Assembly: GCA_008931825.1 (NCBI GenBank)
Contig: QXVZ01030564.1
Span: forward strand, 1-28,245
DNA from: Phallusia fumigata
Lineage: Eukaryota > Chordata > Ascidiacea > Phlebobranchia > Ascidiidae
Reading direction: 5' to 3'
Length of the DNA stretch: 28,245 bases
Position numbers and translations under genes: made by a program. Numbering within the stretch: the first letter of the stretch is position 1; every line of letters starts with the position of its first letter. The notes beneath the pieces were generated by a model. That model did not search any database and was not told the DNA's origin. It saw only the letters and a list, made by a program, of their open reading frames with translations. Below, piece by piece: positions 18,001-22,290 of this stretch.

Positions 18001-18916
18001 AAGGAAGGCGCAATATGGAATCACCCAATCCAACACATAACCTGTCTCAGTAAGCAAGTTTGCTTGACGTGTTTAGCCCACATACAGGGGAACCTTAACT
18101 GTTTTGCAACATTTTTTGCGGATAAGAGTTTCAAGACAAGTCCTGTCTCATAGGTTTCAAGTCCCAAGTCAAGTACCCAGTGGTTTTAATTTTAAATCAA
18201 AAAAATTGCGAACATCTGTGCGGCCAACAAAGAACCTATACAAATTTAATATATAAGAGATTCAGATCTTGTCTGCAAACTTTACCCCTTGGAATGTGGT
18301 TGCGGGGTCCAAATCGACCCACTTGGCAAGTCAGTGAAAATTCGCCGACTGAATTGTGGAATGATAAAGCGTTAAGCGTTATTAAATTGCCTTTTTAGAC
18401 TTTTGAACTAATATTTGTTTTTTGACAGCTGTTAATTCACAAGCGGTTTAAATTAAACGAAGTTAATAATTTGGAGTCCATGCAGTGGTGTTCGTTCCAA
18501 GCGATCTACGAATTCATATTCTACATGTTTTGAGCCAAATTGAGCGACCTCTGATTTTTAACGTTAAGTGCAGTGCAACTGCAGCAACGAGCTACGTGTA
18601 AACCAGATTTAACGCAGACATATTAGGTAGTGACGTCATTAACATGCCACTTGAAGTCGATAGTATTTTGAAATAATTTAAATACAGGCACGCGATGTTC
18701 GAAAAGATGCTGACCCCAGTATCAAGCGGCCCCGGCCAGTAAATCGACTGTGAACCGGTTTAGGTATTGACCAGAATAGTTACTTGGGCCTCTAATTTGA
18801 TCCACAACAGTTAACACACTTGATGAATGAATCCTTTTTGTCAAACATTTTCAGACACAACAACTGCAAGCTCTGCGCCGTCGGCACCTCTCGAAAATGA
18901 AGCATCAACCGAATAA
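1..18916 (+). CDS. Mosaic secreted protein gene: WAP-like, 13 CCP/Sushi, TSP1, C-type lectin, EGF (5'-partial)
   Basis: Whole-gene entry; exons are listed separately below. I joined exons by hand using GT/AG sites, open frames and phase. Nearly every intron is phase 1, the usual signature of extracellular modules built by exon shuffling, and all joins are in frame except at 12360 (see that exon). Domain order: WAP-like, CCP1-4, short MAM-like/EGF-like insert, CCP5-8, Pro-rich linker plus TSP1, C-type lectin, EGF, EGF, CCP9-10, Thr-rich linker, CCP11-13, Thr/Ser tail, stop. No transmembrane segment is visible in the tail, so the product is probably secreted or matrix-bound, though the N-terminus and signal peptide lie left of the window. 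CCP, EGF and lectin modules suggest adhesion, complement-like regulation or recognition, which is inference. The WAP-then-CCP order recalls nematode LEV-9, but lectin and TSP1 domains are additional here. I do not recognise a named orthologue. Confidence 0.85.
15..415 (+). other. Intron or 5' flank with tRNA-like SINE
   Basis: Non-coding stretch before the first clear exon. It carries the SINE-like element described at 84-240. The acceptor TTTCTGCAG ends at 415. Nothing else is recognised. Confidence 0.6.
84..240 (+). repeat. tRNA-derived SINE-like sequence
   Basis: A TTAACCTGGTAAACG segment (86-100) resembles a Pol III A box, and GGTTCTAATCC (128-138) is close to the tRNA B box GGTTCGANTCC. 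Spacing is about 40 nt, as in a tRNA. The rest of the tRNA cloverleaf does not fold convincingly by eye, so I read it as a SINE head rather than a tRNA gene. The downstream limit is approximate. Confidence 0.4.
416..565 (+). CDS. WAP-like cysteine module exon
   Basis: 150-nt exon, phase 1 in and 1 out, between TTTCTGCAG and GTACGT. It encodes about 50 residues with nine cysteines, including RTCRKPC, DADC, KRCQC and DDDCGMSC. The spacing resembles a four-disulfide WAP core, but the adjacent CC pair of the classic motif is replaced by CQC. WAP domains are often protease inhibitors or matrix adaptors; no inhibitory loop can be assigned here. It joins in frame to CCP1. Confidence 0.75.
566..1216 (+). 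other. Intron, no gene seen
   Basis: AT-rich intron. It contains a TGACGTCA site (856-863) and a run of G near 970. No coding segment with CCP-like spacing was found on either strand. Confidence 0.6.
1217..1396 (+). CDS. CCP/Sushi domain 1 exon
   Basis: 180-nt exon, phase 1-1. It encodes a complete [15 protein letters not shown] at the start, YVCDQGYGL in the middle, and [14 protein letters not shown] at the end. Four cysteines and the conserved Trp are present. Acceptor AATCAATAG, donor GTAAGT. Confidence 0.88.
1397..1936 (+). other. Intron with dispersed repeat copy
   Basis: Contains a diverged copy of the dispersed repeat found again at 14561 and 15557 (see 1455-1715). A 141-codon open frame across this intron lies over the repeat and shows no domain, so I treat it as chance. 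Confidence 0.6.
1455..1715 (+). repeat. Dispersed repeat, copy A
   Basis: Shares ordered blocks with 14561 and 15557: TTTATCCTCG, then CAACGCCTGAATGCG, then AGCAATGTCG about 156 nt from the first block, then CCAACTTGCA. Collinearity with near-identical spacing of the first three blocks argues for common descent. The limits and family are unknown. Confidence 0.55.
1937..2035 (+). CDS. CCP2, first-half exon
   Basis: 99-nt exon, phase 1-1. It encodes GCPYPGSTD through VTYLCRQ, the N-terminal half of a CCP with Cys1 and Cys2. Completed by the exon at 2554. Acceptor TTTGCAG, donor GTAAGA. Confidence 0.82.
2036..2553 (+). other. Intron with 30-bp tandem repeat
   Basis: Holds the perfect 30-bp duplication at 2057-2116. 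The rest shows nothing recognisable. Confidence 0.6.
2057..2116 (+). repeat. 30-bp tandem repeat, two perfect copies
   Basis: The 30-bp unit starting ACCCGTTTCC and ending TAGTCT occupies 2057-2086 and repeats exactly at 2087-2116. A local replication-slippage duplication inside the intron. Confidence 0.9.
2554..2727 (+). CDS. CCP2 second half plus CCP3 first half
   Basis: 174-nt exon, phase 1-1. It completes CCP2 ([17 protein letters not shown]) and runs straight into CCP3 ([14 protein letters not shown] through ITFECNAG). Each CCP here is cut in the middle by an intron, a common alternative to one-exon CCPs. Acceptor TTCTTTAG, donor GTGTCT. Confidence 0.85.
2728..3912 (+). other. Large intron with hAT-like MITE
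   Basis: Contains the MITE at 2820-3160. Open frames at 2880-3203 and 2966-3259 fall on it and are not genes. A CCAATAAAACATACAAACAA segment near 3811 resembles one at 20724 and may be the tail of another interspersed repeat. Confidence 0.6.
2820..3160. mobile_element. hAT-like non-autonomous element (MITE)
   Basis: A 341-bp segment begins CAGTGGTTCTCAAA and ends TTTGAATACCGCTG, an imperfect terminal inverted repeat (11 of 14 matching). It is flanked by an exact 8-bp direct repeat CACTAAAG (2812-2819 and 3161-3168). CAGNGGTTCTCAAA-type ends and 8-bp target duplications are typical of hAT elements. No transposase coding capacity is present. Confidence 0.85.
3913..3996 (+). CDS. CCP3, second-half exon
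   Basis: 84-nt exon, phase 1-1. It encodes [19 protein letters not shown] and ends WDGRTPTCS, the C-terminal half of CCP3 with Cys3, Trp and Cys4. Acceptor TTATGTAG, donor GTATGA. Confidence 0.85.
3997..4438 (+). other. Intron, no gene seen
   Basis: AT-rich, with loosely repeated AAATCTAA/ACACAAATCT stretches at 4160-4225. Nothing coding recognised. Confidence 0.6.
4439..4615 (+). CDS. CCP/Sushi domain 4 exon
   Basis: 177-nt exon, phase 1-1. Complete [17 protein letters not shown], then [13 protein letters not shown], then [14 protein letters not shown]. Acceptor CGTAACAG, donor GTGAGC. Confidence 0.86.
4818..4928 (+). CDS. MAM-onset-like exon
   Basis: 111-nt exon, phase 1-1. It encodes [20 protein letters not shown] followed by AWRR and basic residues. 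The CDFE...CGY.N...WRR pattern resembles the first ~35 residues of a MAM domain, but a MAM is about 160 residues and the rest is absent. It could be a truncated MAM or an unrelated small Cys module. Acceptor TTTACTAG, donor GTAGTG. Confidence 0.65.
5147..5227 (+). CDS. EGF-like C-terminal half exon (contains N)
   Basis: 81-nt exon, phase 1-1, between GGCTGCAG and GTACAG. It encodes [27 protein letters not shown]. The end matches the last EGF segment (C.C..DFTGPTC). The unknown base 5185 lies in codon NGT, which would give Cys if T and complete the CxC pair. The N-terminal EGF cysteines are not present in this exon. It joins in frame to the MAM-like exon and to CCP5. Confidence 0.6.
5228..5536 (+). 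other. Intron, no gene seen
   Basis: AT-rich intron with a short CATATG palindrome region near 5409-5425. No coding segment recognised. Confidence 0.6.
5537..5752 (+). CDS. CCP/Sushi domain 5 exon
   Basis: 216-nt exon, phase 1-1. It encodes [16 protein letters not shown], then [13 protein letters not shown], then [18 protein letters not shown]. All four CCP cysteines and the Trp are present. It is longer than average, with an insertion before Cys2. Acceptor TTTGCAG, donor GTAAGT. Confidence 0.87.
6005..6193 (+). CDS. CCP/Sushi domain 6 exon (duplicate of CCP8)
   Basis: 189-nt exon, phase 1-1. It encodes [14 protein letters not shown], then [14 protein letters not shown], then [16 protein letters not shown]. 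It is the same length as the CCP8 exon at 7534 and about 85% identical by hand alignment (29 differences), so the two are duplicate exons. Acceptor TTTACACAG, donor GTAAAT. Confidence 0.9.
6194..6739 (+). other. Intron, no gene seen
   Basis: AT-rich intron. No repeat or coding segment recognised. Confidence 0.6.
6740..6916 (+). CDS. CCP/Sushi domain 7 exon
   Basis: 177-nt exon, phase 1-1. It encodes [14 protein letters not shown], then [12 protein letters not shown], then [15 protein letters not shown]. Canonical CCP. Acceptor CTTTTGCAG, donor GTACGT. Confidence 0.9.
6917..7533 (+). other. Intron, no gene seen
   Basis: Contains an E-box (CACGTG, 7191-7196) overlapping an inverted pair GTGATTGG/CCAATCAC (7194-7213), which forms facing CCAAT motifs. 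Whether it is regulatory cannot be told from sequence. Otherwise featureless. Confidence 0.5.
7534..7722 (+). CDS. CCP/Sushi domain 8 exon (duplicate of CCP6)
   Basis: 189-nt exon, phase 1-1. It encodes [14 protein letters not shown], then [13 protein letters not shown], then [16 protein letters not shown]. Differences from CCP6 change 15 of 63 residues, while the cysteines, Trp and SPGFKLSH core are kept. Acceptor CTTCCGCAG, donor GTACGT. Confidence 0.9.
7908..8282 (+). CDS. Pro-rich linker and thrombospondin type 1 repeat exon
   Basis: 375-nt exon, phase 1-1. The first ~65 residues form a Pro/Asp-rich linker with related [11 protein letters not shown] and [11 protein letters not shown] units. 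The rest is a TSP1 domain: [19 protein letters not shown], then [16 protein letters not shown] and NPC. The WxxWxxW run is the usual C-mannosylation and binding motif. The acceptor is uncertain: CTACAG ending at 7907 or GATCCAG ending at 7951 both enter in phase 1, and the second has the better pyrimidine tract. Donor GTAATG. Confidence 0.85.
8283..8642 (+). other. Intron, no gene seen
   Basis: AT-rich intron. A GTATACAAGTTCTCTGGCAG string at 8471-8490 recurs nearly intact at about 26399-26418 and may be a fragment of an interspersed repeat. Confidence 0.5.
8643..8810 (+). CDS. C-type lectin domain, first-half exon
   Basis: 168-nt exon, phase 1-1. It encodes [20 protein letters not shown] then [20 protein letters not shown], the first strand and helices of a CTLD. 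LC.....G.L..L is the family's Cys and packing signature. Acceptor GTTGGCAG; the donor GTTAGG is weak but matches the phase of the next exon. Confidence 0.86.
8811..9334 (+). other. Intron, no gene seen
   Basis: AT-rich intron between the two lectin exons. Nothing recognised. Confidence 0.6.
9335..9574 (+). CDS. C-type lectin domain, second-half exon
   Basis: 240-nt exon, phase 1-1. It encodes [20 protein letters not shown], then [10 protein letters not shown], then [15 protein letters not shown], the WxWVDG core and the C-terminal cysteines identify a CTLD. The calcium/sugar motifs EPN or QPD and WND are absent (KRSPNC and WTQ stand there), so canonical calcium-dependent sugar binding is unlikely. 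An 80-residue second half with extra cysteines is longer than usual. Acceptor ATTTCAG, donor GTAAGT. Confidence 0.88.
9575..10003 (+). other. Intron, no gene seen
   Basis: No repeat or coding segment recognised. Confidence 0.6.
10004..10090 (+). CDS. EGF-like domain 1 exon
   Basis: 87-nt exon, phase 1-1. It encodes [17 protein letters not shown] then [11 protein letters not shown], a complete short EGF module without the calcium-binding DxxE signature. Acceptor GTCGACAG, donor GTAAGC. Confidence 0.9.
10091..10450 (+). other. Intron, no gene seen
   Basis: AT-rich intron. Open frames in it are low complexity and lack domains. Confidence 0.6.
10451..10555 (+). CDS. EGF-like domain 2 exon
   Basis: 105-nt exon, phase 1-1. 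It encodes [18 protein letters not shown] then [13 protein letters not shown], a complete six-Cys EGF module. Acceptor TGCTTTCAG, donor GTAAAT. Confidence 0.92.
10657..11151 (+). mobile_element. Penelope-like retroelement relic with inverted arms
   Basis: The left arm (10657-10778) and right arm (11029-11151) are inverted repeats of about 120 nt. Both begin or end AGGCTCTT and share GACGTCGAAA-type and AACACTCAA blocks. Between them lies the GIY-YIG endonuclease relic at 10779-11010. Terminal GAAGACGACCT...CGTCGAAACGTCGG sequence is familiar from Penelope-like elements. No reverse transcriptase is left, so this is a short, dead copy. Confidence 0.75.
10779..11010 (+). pseudogene. GIY-YIG endonuclease fragment of a Penelope-like element
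   Basis: Frame 1 reads [18 protein letters not shown] then [15 protein letters not shown] and stops at TGA 10917-10919. A frame starting at 10916 continues [20 protein letters not shown]. The two pieces match the order IGETGR...R...SALA.H....H.I....EP.Y.KR...ES of Penelope GIY-YIG endonucleases, with a frameshift between them and the leading GIY/YIG tyrosines not intact. Confidence 0.75.
11177..11365 (+). CDS. CCP/Sushi domain 9 exon
   Basis: 189-nt exon, phase 1-1. It encodes [15 protein letters not shown], then [12 protein letters not shown], then [15 protein letters not shown]. Canonical CCP. Acceptor GCTTTTTAG, donor GTAAGT. Confidence 0.9.
11366..11976 (+). other. Intron, no gene seen
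   Basis: AT-rich intron. Nothing recognised. Confidence 0.6.
11977..12159 (+). CDS. CCP/Sushi domain 10 exon
   Basis: 183-nt exon, phase 1-1. It encodes [15 protein letters not shown], then [12 protein letters not shown], then [14 protein letters not shown]. Canonical CCP. Acceptor GCTCCGTAG, donor GTAAGT. Confidence 0.9.
12360..12471 (+). CDS. Orphan CCP second-half exon
   Basis: 112-nt open segment between CACCCTCAG and GTAAAG. It encodes [17 protein letters not shown] then [15 protein letters not shown], which fits Cys2 to Cys4 of a CCP. It enters in phase 0 and leaves in phase 1, exactly like the second-half exons at 17064 and 17956. CCP10 exits in phase 1, however, and the 200-nt intron before it holds no first-half exon, so splicing it in directly shifts frame and gives an early stop. 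CCP10 joins the next exon (13250) in frame if this one is skipped. It may be a relic, or an unseen partner exon may exist. Confidence 0.5.
12472..13249 (+). other. Intron with second hAT-like MITE
   Basis: Contains the element at 12635-12916. The remainder shows no coding segment. It ends in a strong pyrimidine tract and GAAG acceptor. Confidence 0.65.
12635..12916. mobile_element. hAT-like MITE
   Basis: A 282-bp element starts CAGGGATTGACAA and ends TTGCCAACCCCTG. As inverted repeats, 11 of 13 positions match. It is flanked by ACATAGAC (12627-12634) and ACATTGAC (12917-12924), an 8-bp target duplication with one mismatch. CAGGGNTTGNCAA ends and 8-bp duplications fit the hAT superfamily. No coding capacity. 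Confidence 0.75.
13250..13351 (+). CDS. Thr/Ser/Pro-rich linker exon
   Basis: 102-nt exon, phase 1-1. It encodes [17 protein letters not shown] then [17 protein letters not shown]. Low-complexity Thr/Ser-rich sequence suggests an O-glycosylated spacer. Acceptor TTTTTGAAG, donor GTATGT. Confidence 0.75.
13453..13482 (+). CDS. Micro-exon (or start of a longer alternative exon)
   Basis: Acceptor TTTTTTCAAG, then 30 nt ([10 protein letters not shown]) to donor G|GTAAAG, phase 1-1. The frame stays open past that donor to TAA 13584-13586 and reads protein-like ([14 protein letters not shown]). Weaker phase-1 donors follow 13557 and 13575. Either this is a 10-residue micro-exon, or a longer exon exists, or read-through gives a truncated isoform. 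Confidence 0.5.
13725..13895 (+). CDS. CCP/Sushi domain 11 exon
   Basis: 171-nt exon, phase 1-1. It encodes [15 protein letters not shown], then [13 protein letters not shown], then [15 protein letters not shown]. Canonical CCP. Acceptor CATTTTCAG, donor GTAAGA. Confidence 0.9.
13896..14971 (+). other. Large intron, 3' part in tandem duplication
   Basis: No exon with CCP spacing was found at 13896-14560. From 14561 on it belongs to duplication unit 1. A 14185-14433 open frame has no domain. Confidence 0.6.
14972..15087 (+). CDS. CCP12 first-half exon, copy a
   Basis: 116-nt exon, phase 1 in and 0 out, between CTTGTTACAG and GTACTG. It encodes [20 protein letters not shown] then [18 protein letters not shown]. 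It pairs in frame with the second-half exon 17064. Splicing copy a to copy b would shift frame and reach a stop in exon 17064, so the copies should be mutually exclusive. Contains possible N-glycosylation sites NKT and NAT. Confidence 0.78.
15088..15971 (+). other. Spacer between the duplicated half-exons
   Basis: Rest of duplication unit 1 and start of unit 2. It includes part of a TAAAGGA...GTTGGCAA repeat (about 15250-15310) that is shortened relative to unit 2. No second-half exon follows copy a locally. Confidence 0.7.
15972..16087 (+). CDS. CCP12 first-half exon, copy b
   Basis: 116-nt exon with the same splice sites and phases as copy a. It differs at three bases within ten (positions 16062, 16064, 16071), all changing residues: FDLGIN in copy a becomes FAFGTN. 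It pairs in frame with exon 17064. An overlapping open frame starting at 15933 is a shadow. Confidence 0.8.
16088..17063 (+). other. Intron with TIR element
   Basis: Contains the element at 16425-16808. Otherwise it is the unit-2 version of the duplicated intron, with the acceptor GTTGTTACAG at its end. Confidence 0.65.
16425..16808. mobile_element. TIR element (GTAGGRTTGCCAAC ends)
   Basis: Begins GTAGGGTTGCCAAC and ends GTTGGCAATCCTAC, an inverted repeat with one mismatch, and has internal AATAAAGGAC blocks near both ends. CAGAG occurs on both sides (16420-16424 and 16809-16813) as a possible target duplication. Superfamily uncertain; it looks like a MITE. Confidence 0.55.
17064..17160 (+). 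CDS. CCP12 second-half exon
   Basis: 97-nt exon, phase 0 in and 1 out. It encodes [20 protein letters not shown] then [11 protein letters not shown], carrying Cys2, Cys3, Trp and Cys4. It serves either first-half copy. Acceptor GTTACAG, donor GTAAGT. Confidence 0.85.
17161..17573 (+). other. Intron, no gene seen
   Basis: AT-rich intron. Nothing recognised. Confidence 0.6.
17574..17689 (+). CDS. CCP13 first-half exon
   Basis: 116-nt exon, phase 1 to 0, the same length and phases as the CCP12 first-half exons. It encodes [20 protein letters not shown] then [19 protein letters not shown]. The C.I.P..L.DG..V.GLS pattern shows it is an older paralogue of them. Acceptor TTGTTGCAG, donor GTACAA. 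Confidence 0.82.
17956..18049 (+). CDS. CCP13 second-half exon
   Basis: 94-nt exon, phase 0 to 1. It encodes [18 protein letters not shown] then [13 protein letters not shown]. Parallel to exon 17064 (shared IW/VWN.PIQ.ITCL). Acceptor TTGCTACAG, donor GTAAGC. Confidence 0.86.
18050..18854 (+). other. Last intron of the mosaic gene
   Basis: No CCP exon seen. A strong acceptor TTTTTTGACAG at 18428 is followed by eight codons and TAA (18450-18452), a possible alternative last exon (TVNSQAV). A TGACGTCA site lies near 18632. Confidence 0.5.
18855..18916 (+). CDS. Terminal exon of the mosaic gene
   Basis: 62-nt exon entered in phase 1 after CATTTTCAG. It encodes [20 protein letters not shown] then TAA. 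The Thr/Ser/Ala-rich tail resembles the linker at 13250. There is no hydrophobic stretch, so no membrane anchor. No AATAAA lies close downstream; the nearest seen is at 19666-19671. Confidence 0.75.
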
Positions 18917-19503
18917 GCTGTGCATGTAATATAGATTGTAGTTGTAGTGTCAGTTTCATTTTCTTCATCATTCGTGTAAATACAAGCAAGATTGGCTGAA
19001 CTTTAGTGCACGCGAAACCGTCATTGGCAGCAGACATACAAGGCTGCAGTTCGATAACTGCAAGCACAGCACTTACCAATTACAACCGGGGAAGCACGAT
19101 GATGGAAATTCCAAGCCTGCGATTCCCTGGTCAGCGAGAAGATATGTTGGGTAGCATGCACAGATCACATGCAAAAACTGTTTTTTTTATCATGTAATAG
19201 GTATCAAGTTTGACTTAAAAGTCCTTGAAGGTCTAGTCCTGACCAGTGGCGACGGGACTTATCATCAAAGGTGTCCAGACAGAAAAATAACAACACAACC
19301 CCCTCATTTAGTTAGAGCAGACAAAGAAATTAAAACAACGCAAGGAGAAAAATGGCTGAGTTAAACTAAAACGGTCCACTATACGTTGTTTTTATAAGGC
19401 CCAAGGTACGCTGTCGGTTTGAGCAAACCTGGAACGATCCTCGGGTCAACTATCACTAAATCATCAATCGGCAGGACCAACGATCCTCCAATCAAGAATG
19501 GTA

Positions 19504-19556
19504 GTACGGTATGAGTTGTGCGTACCACGTACCTTGTTACGAAGGGCATACCGTAC
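19504..19556. repeat. Short inverted repeat
   Basis: GTACGGTATG (19504-19513) and CATACCGTAC (19547-19556) are perfect 10-bp arms, with partial pairing continuing outward. It could be a small fold-back element or chance. Confidence 0.6.
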
Positions 19557-19990
19557 CGCTATCCTTGCTTTCAACCAAGAACGGTGACTGGGCAAAACAC
19601 CTTTCCATCTGAAATCCCGAAATATGAATTTTATTAATTATAATGTTTTATCAGAAAACCTCATGAATAAAAACGTTTTCTAAANCTGACAGTGAATTTA
19701 CCTTTGCCAATAATCAAATAAGAAAAGTGTTGTTTCCAATTTGCAATTTTATCGACAACAGCTGTAAAAAGTAATATTTGTATGACTTTAAAACATGTTA
19801 AAAAACTTTTAAACCACTTAATTATACATGGAATGTGATTGGGCCTTCCAACAGTTTTCTGCGTGGGAGCACTTTTGATTGTGGGGTGCCTTTTTGCTGA
19901 TTCAATTGATGATGATGGGAAGACCTCAGCAGTTTCATTTAAAGAGCTTAAAAAGATGTGTCTCTCCAGTGCAACCACTTAATTTTTAGC

Positions 19991-20043
19991 AGTTGCTCTC
20001 CTAACTGACTTTCTGTCAGTTGCTCTCCTAACTGACTTTCTTT
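19991..20043 (+). repeat. 27-bp tandem repeat, two copies
   Basis: The unit beginning AGTTGCTCTCCTAACTGACT at 19991-20017 is repeated at 20018-20043 with differences only at its end. Confidence 0.85.
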
Positions 20044-20320
20044 TCTGTTCTGTTAACCGCACAGCTTGTCCTTCGAAGAGGAATAACTAGTACAGGATGC
20101 TGTGCTTTGCTCCCATAGTAGGCTCTGTATCTGTTTAGGGATCAGAAAAGTTGTGGGCTAACCTTTATTTCTCACATGCCAAATATGAATCTGCATGCAA
20201 ATGACATTAAAATATGCTAAATAATGCGAAAAACTTATTCAACCAACCCCGTTTGGTACATTATTTTTTCAATAATATACTCTGGCCAAGATGGAGGTGC
20301 ATGAATTTGATTTTTTACAG

Positions 20321-20586
20321 CTTTCGAATTATTGTGCTGTCTTGATATTGAGGCCAACGGCAGCACTGTCCATCATTTTCCAACCATAACTGTGGAAATA
20401 TATCCATACTGTGTTCATCATGCTGGAAAAATTGACCGCAGAACACATTTTAGGTATGCTCTCAAAGAATCTGTAACAATAAAAAATTTGAGTCAACACA
20501 CGCACATAGTTATTAGCAGCAAAAAACAGGATGGTGGATTTCACCATTCTACATATTATGTGGCCCAATATAAAGATAATACATAG
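20321..20586 (+). CDS. Unidentified coding exon, probably terminal
   Basis: Acceptor TGATTTTTTACAG ends at 20320. Entered in phase 1, the frame is open for 88 residues to TAG 20584-20586 and has protein-like composition (EANGSTVHHFPTITVEIYPY, then CVHHAGKIDRRTHF, then THIVISSKKQDGG). A poly-A signal AATAAA at 20727-20732 fits a 3' UTR of about 140 nt. I do not recognise the family. An in-context ATG at 20291 lies in a different frame. Upstream exons were not found, so it could also be a fragment of a mobile or processed sequence. Confidence 0.5.
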
Positions 20587-20780
20587 ACACATACATACAT
20601 ACATATTCAGCACATTACTCTGTTAAGGTAACATGACATTTTTAGGTTTTTGTGGCACTATACCCACACACGTATACATGTATTTATAACAAACAATAGG
20701 TGGGAACTGCCTGGGCTATACGGTTCAATAAAACAAACAAAACATCACAAGTGACCCAAAATACAATCTGAAAACTTTAT
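20587..20780. other. Probable 3' UTR with ACAT microsatellite
   Basis: A short (ACAT)n run lies just after the stop, at about 20590-20604, and AATAAA is at 20727-20732. The CAATAAAACAAACAAAAC string around the signal resembles one at 3811, so it may belong to an interspersed repeat rather than a true poly-A site. Confidence 0.4.
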
Positions 20781-20782
20781 CT

Positions 20783-21000
20783 AGTTCTTCATTTGTGCAG
20801 GAACATCATTTTGTGCAGGAACTTTTTGTCTGAAGCAATAAAATAATAAAGCAACATTTACTGACTCAATATTTTTCAAAAGTGTCTCCAGCCTTTGTGT
20901 TAAATTTTGCATGCGAATTCCATTCAAACTTCCTGTACTTAACCCTTTGCTTATTAGCCACTGAATGGCAGTGACAATATCTGTGTTCTGCCAGCGACAG
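20783..21000 (-). CDS. Minus-strand coding-like segment of unknown family
   Basis: On the minus strand an open frame reads NTDIVTAIQWLISKGLSTGS, then NGIRMQNLTQRLETLLKNIE, and ends in TAG. Just upstream, a second minus frame looks equally coding (SRPTTPSLDLGDTDKTQTFD, about 21000-21075). They do not connect without a frameshift or a splice I cannot place. It may be the last exon of the gene starting at 23019, or part of a decayed transposon. Confidence 0.3.
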
Positions 21001-21152
21001 CCATGTGTCAAATGTTTGTGTTTTGTCTGTGTCACCCAAGTCCAATGAAGGGGTAGTAGGTCGACTGCCAGGGCTATTGAGTAAAACCCAGCAATCGATG
21101 CACCACAATGACATGTTCTATAAACTGTCCAAATTTTATCAACTTGAGACAT

Positions 21153-22134
21153 TGTTTATTAATTTGACCCATTTAAGAAGGCTAAAGGTGTGCTTGGGCT
21201 GCGGGACAGCATAAAATTGGTTTAGTTAGCAATTAGTAAACCAAGATGTAAAAGGCGATTTCAGTTATGAGAAGTGTTCCATTACTGGACACTTGACATG
21301 TTCACTAGTAACTGTTTTTTTTTTCGATAAGAGTTATAGGTTTTTTAGAAAATTTATTCAATGGATATGACTGAATAAAAACAGGCATGTTTCCCTCTGT
21401 TGTAACTAAGATTCTTTATTAAAATCTTTATTAGACCTAATACCTCAAATAATATCCTCTCGGTACATTGTGGTTATTATTTTTTATACCCTGGAAGCAA
21501 AACCCAGCCATGAATCATGTTATGACAAAATGTTGGCACAAAACCTAGTAAAGCAATAACTATACATGGCTTCTATTCAGCAAGAAATACCTGGACAACA
21601 TGCCTTTGTGGTCACTTGTTTGTAACAAGATATTTAAGAGCTACAAATGATTCACATCCTTTACGCAAAAATGGTTTGTCCAATAACAAAAACAGTAAAC
21701 TTTGTTGCATATGGTTTTTATTCATGGTCCCAACTCTTTGCAACAGGCTTCATTGGACACTGCTGTTATTATCTTTTAACAGCTAAATCAAAGGTGCAAC
21801 AACCAGTTTAAATTAATGAATTGAGAATTTCATTGAAAAATGTTAGTTGCTCTGACATGACAAATTCTTTATTCCGCTTTTGCAAATAGACACAAAAACA
21901 AACAGTGTTACCTGAACATGAATTAGCAGGGGTGGCCAAACTTGTCATTACACAGAATAGAAAAGAAAATTTGTCAATAATGCATGATTGCTGTCAATAA
22001 TCAAGTCACATCTGCAACAAAAAATACCTACCACCTTTCAGATTGAAAAATGCTGAAAGTTAGCAATTTTGAAGCCCACACAAAATCTGCCTGATCAACC
22101 AATTGAGACTAAACAATTGACTGGTCGACAATGA
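21153..22134. other. AT-rich region, nothing assigned
   Basis: Several minus-strand donor/acceptor-like pairs can be drawn (for example near 21906 and 22017), but the segments between are under 35 nt and unsupported. No repeat family recognised. Confidence 0.4.
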
Positions 22135-22275
22135 TCAACATGTTGGCCACAACTGACTTATAACAATAATTTTGTTGTATTGAAGATCTATCATTACGTA
22201 TGTGGTGATTTTCGCAAAGTGACCAGGTAAATTGACTCTTCCATCACCAGCAAGTAATAAATTATTGTCCAAGCC
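22135..22275 (-). pseudogene. Transposase-like fragment (GDGR...PGH motif)
   Basis: Reading the minus strand, a short frame gives GLDNNLLLAGDGRVNLPGHF then AKITTYVMIDLQYNKIIVIS and stops after PTC. From memory, GDGR.DSPGHSAKY.TYT is a conserved block around the first acidic residue of a DDE-type transposase-like family common in invertebrates and fish. Here DSPG has become NLPG and the frame ends soon after, so it is probably a decayed copy. Confidence 0.55.
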
Positions 22276-22290
22276 TTTTTTTATTTTAGA

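Larger units (their letters stand above)
18917..20320. other. Intergenic or 3' region, unassigned
   Basis: No confident gene. It holds an inverted repeat (19504-19556), a tandem repeat (19991-20043) and a minus-strand protein-like stretch at about 19830-19978 (TAEVFPSSSIESAKRHP, then TIKSAPTQKTVGRPN) of unknown origin, with an unknown base at 19685. Two + strand open frames near 19006 have no domain. Confidence 0.4.
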
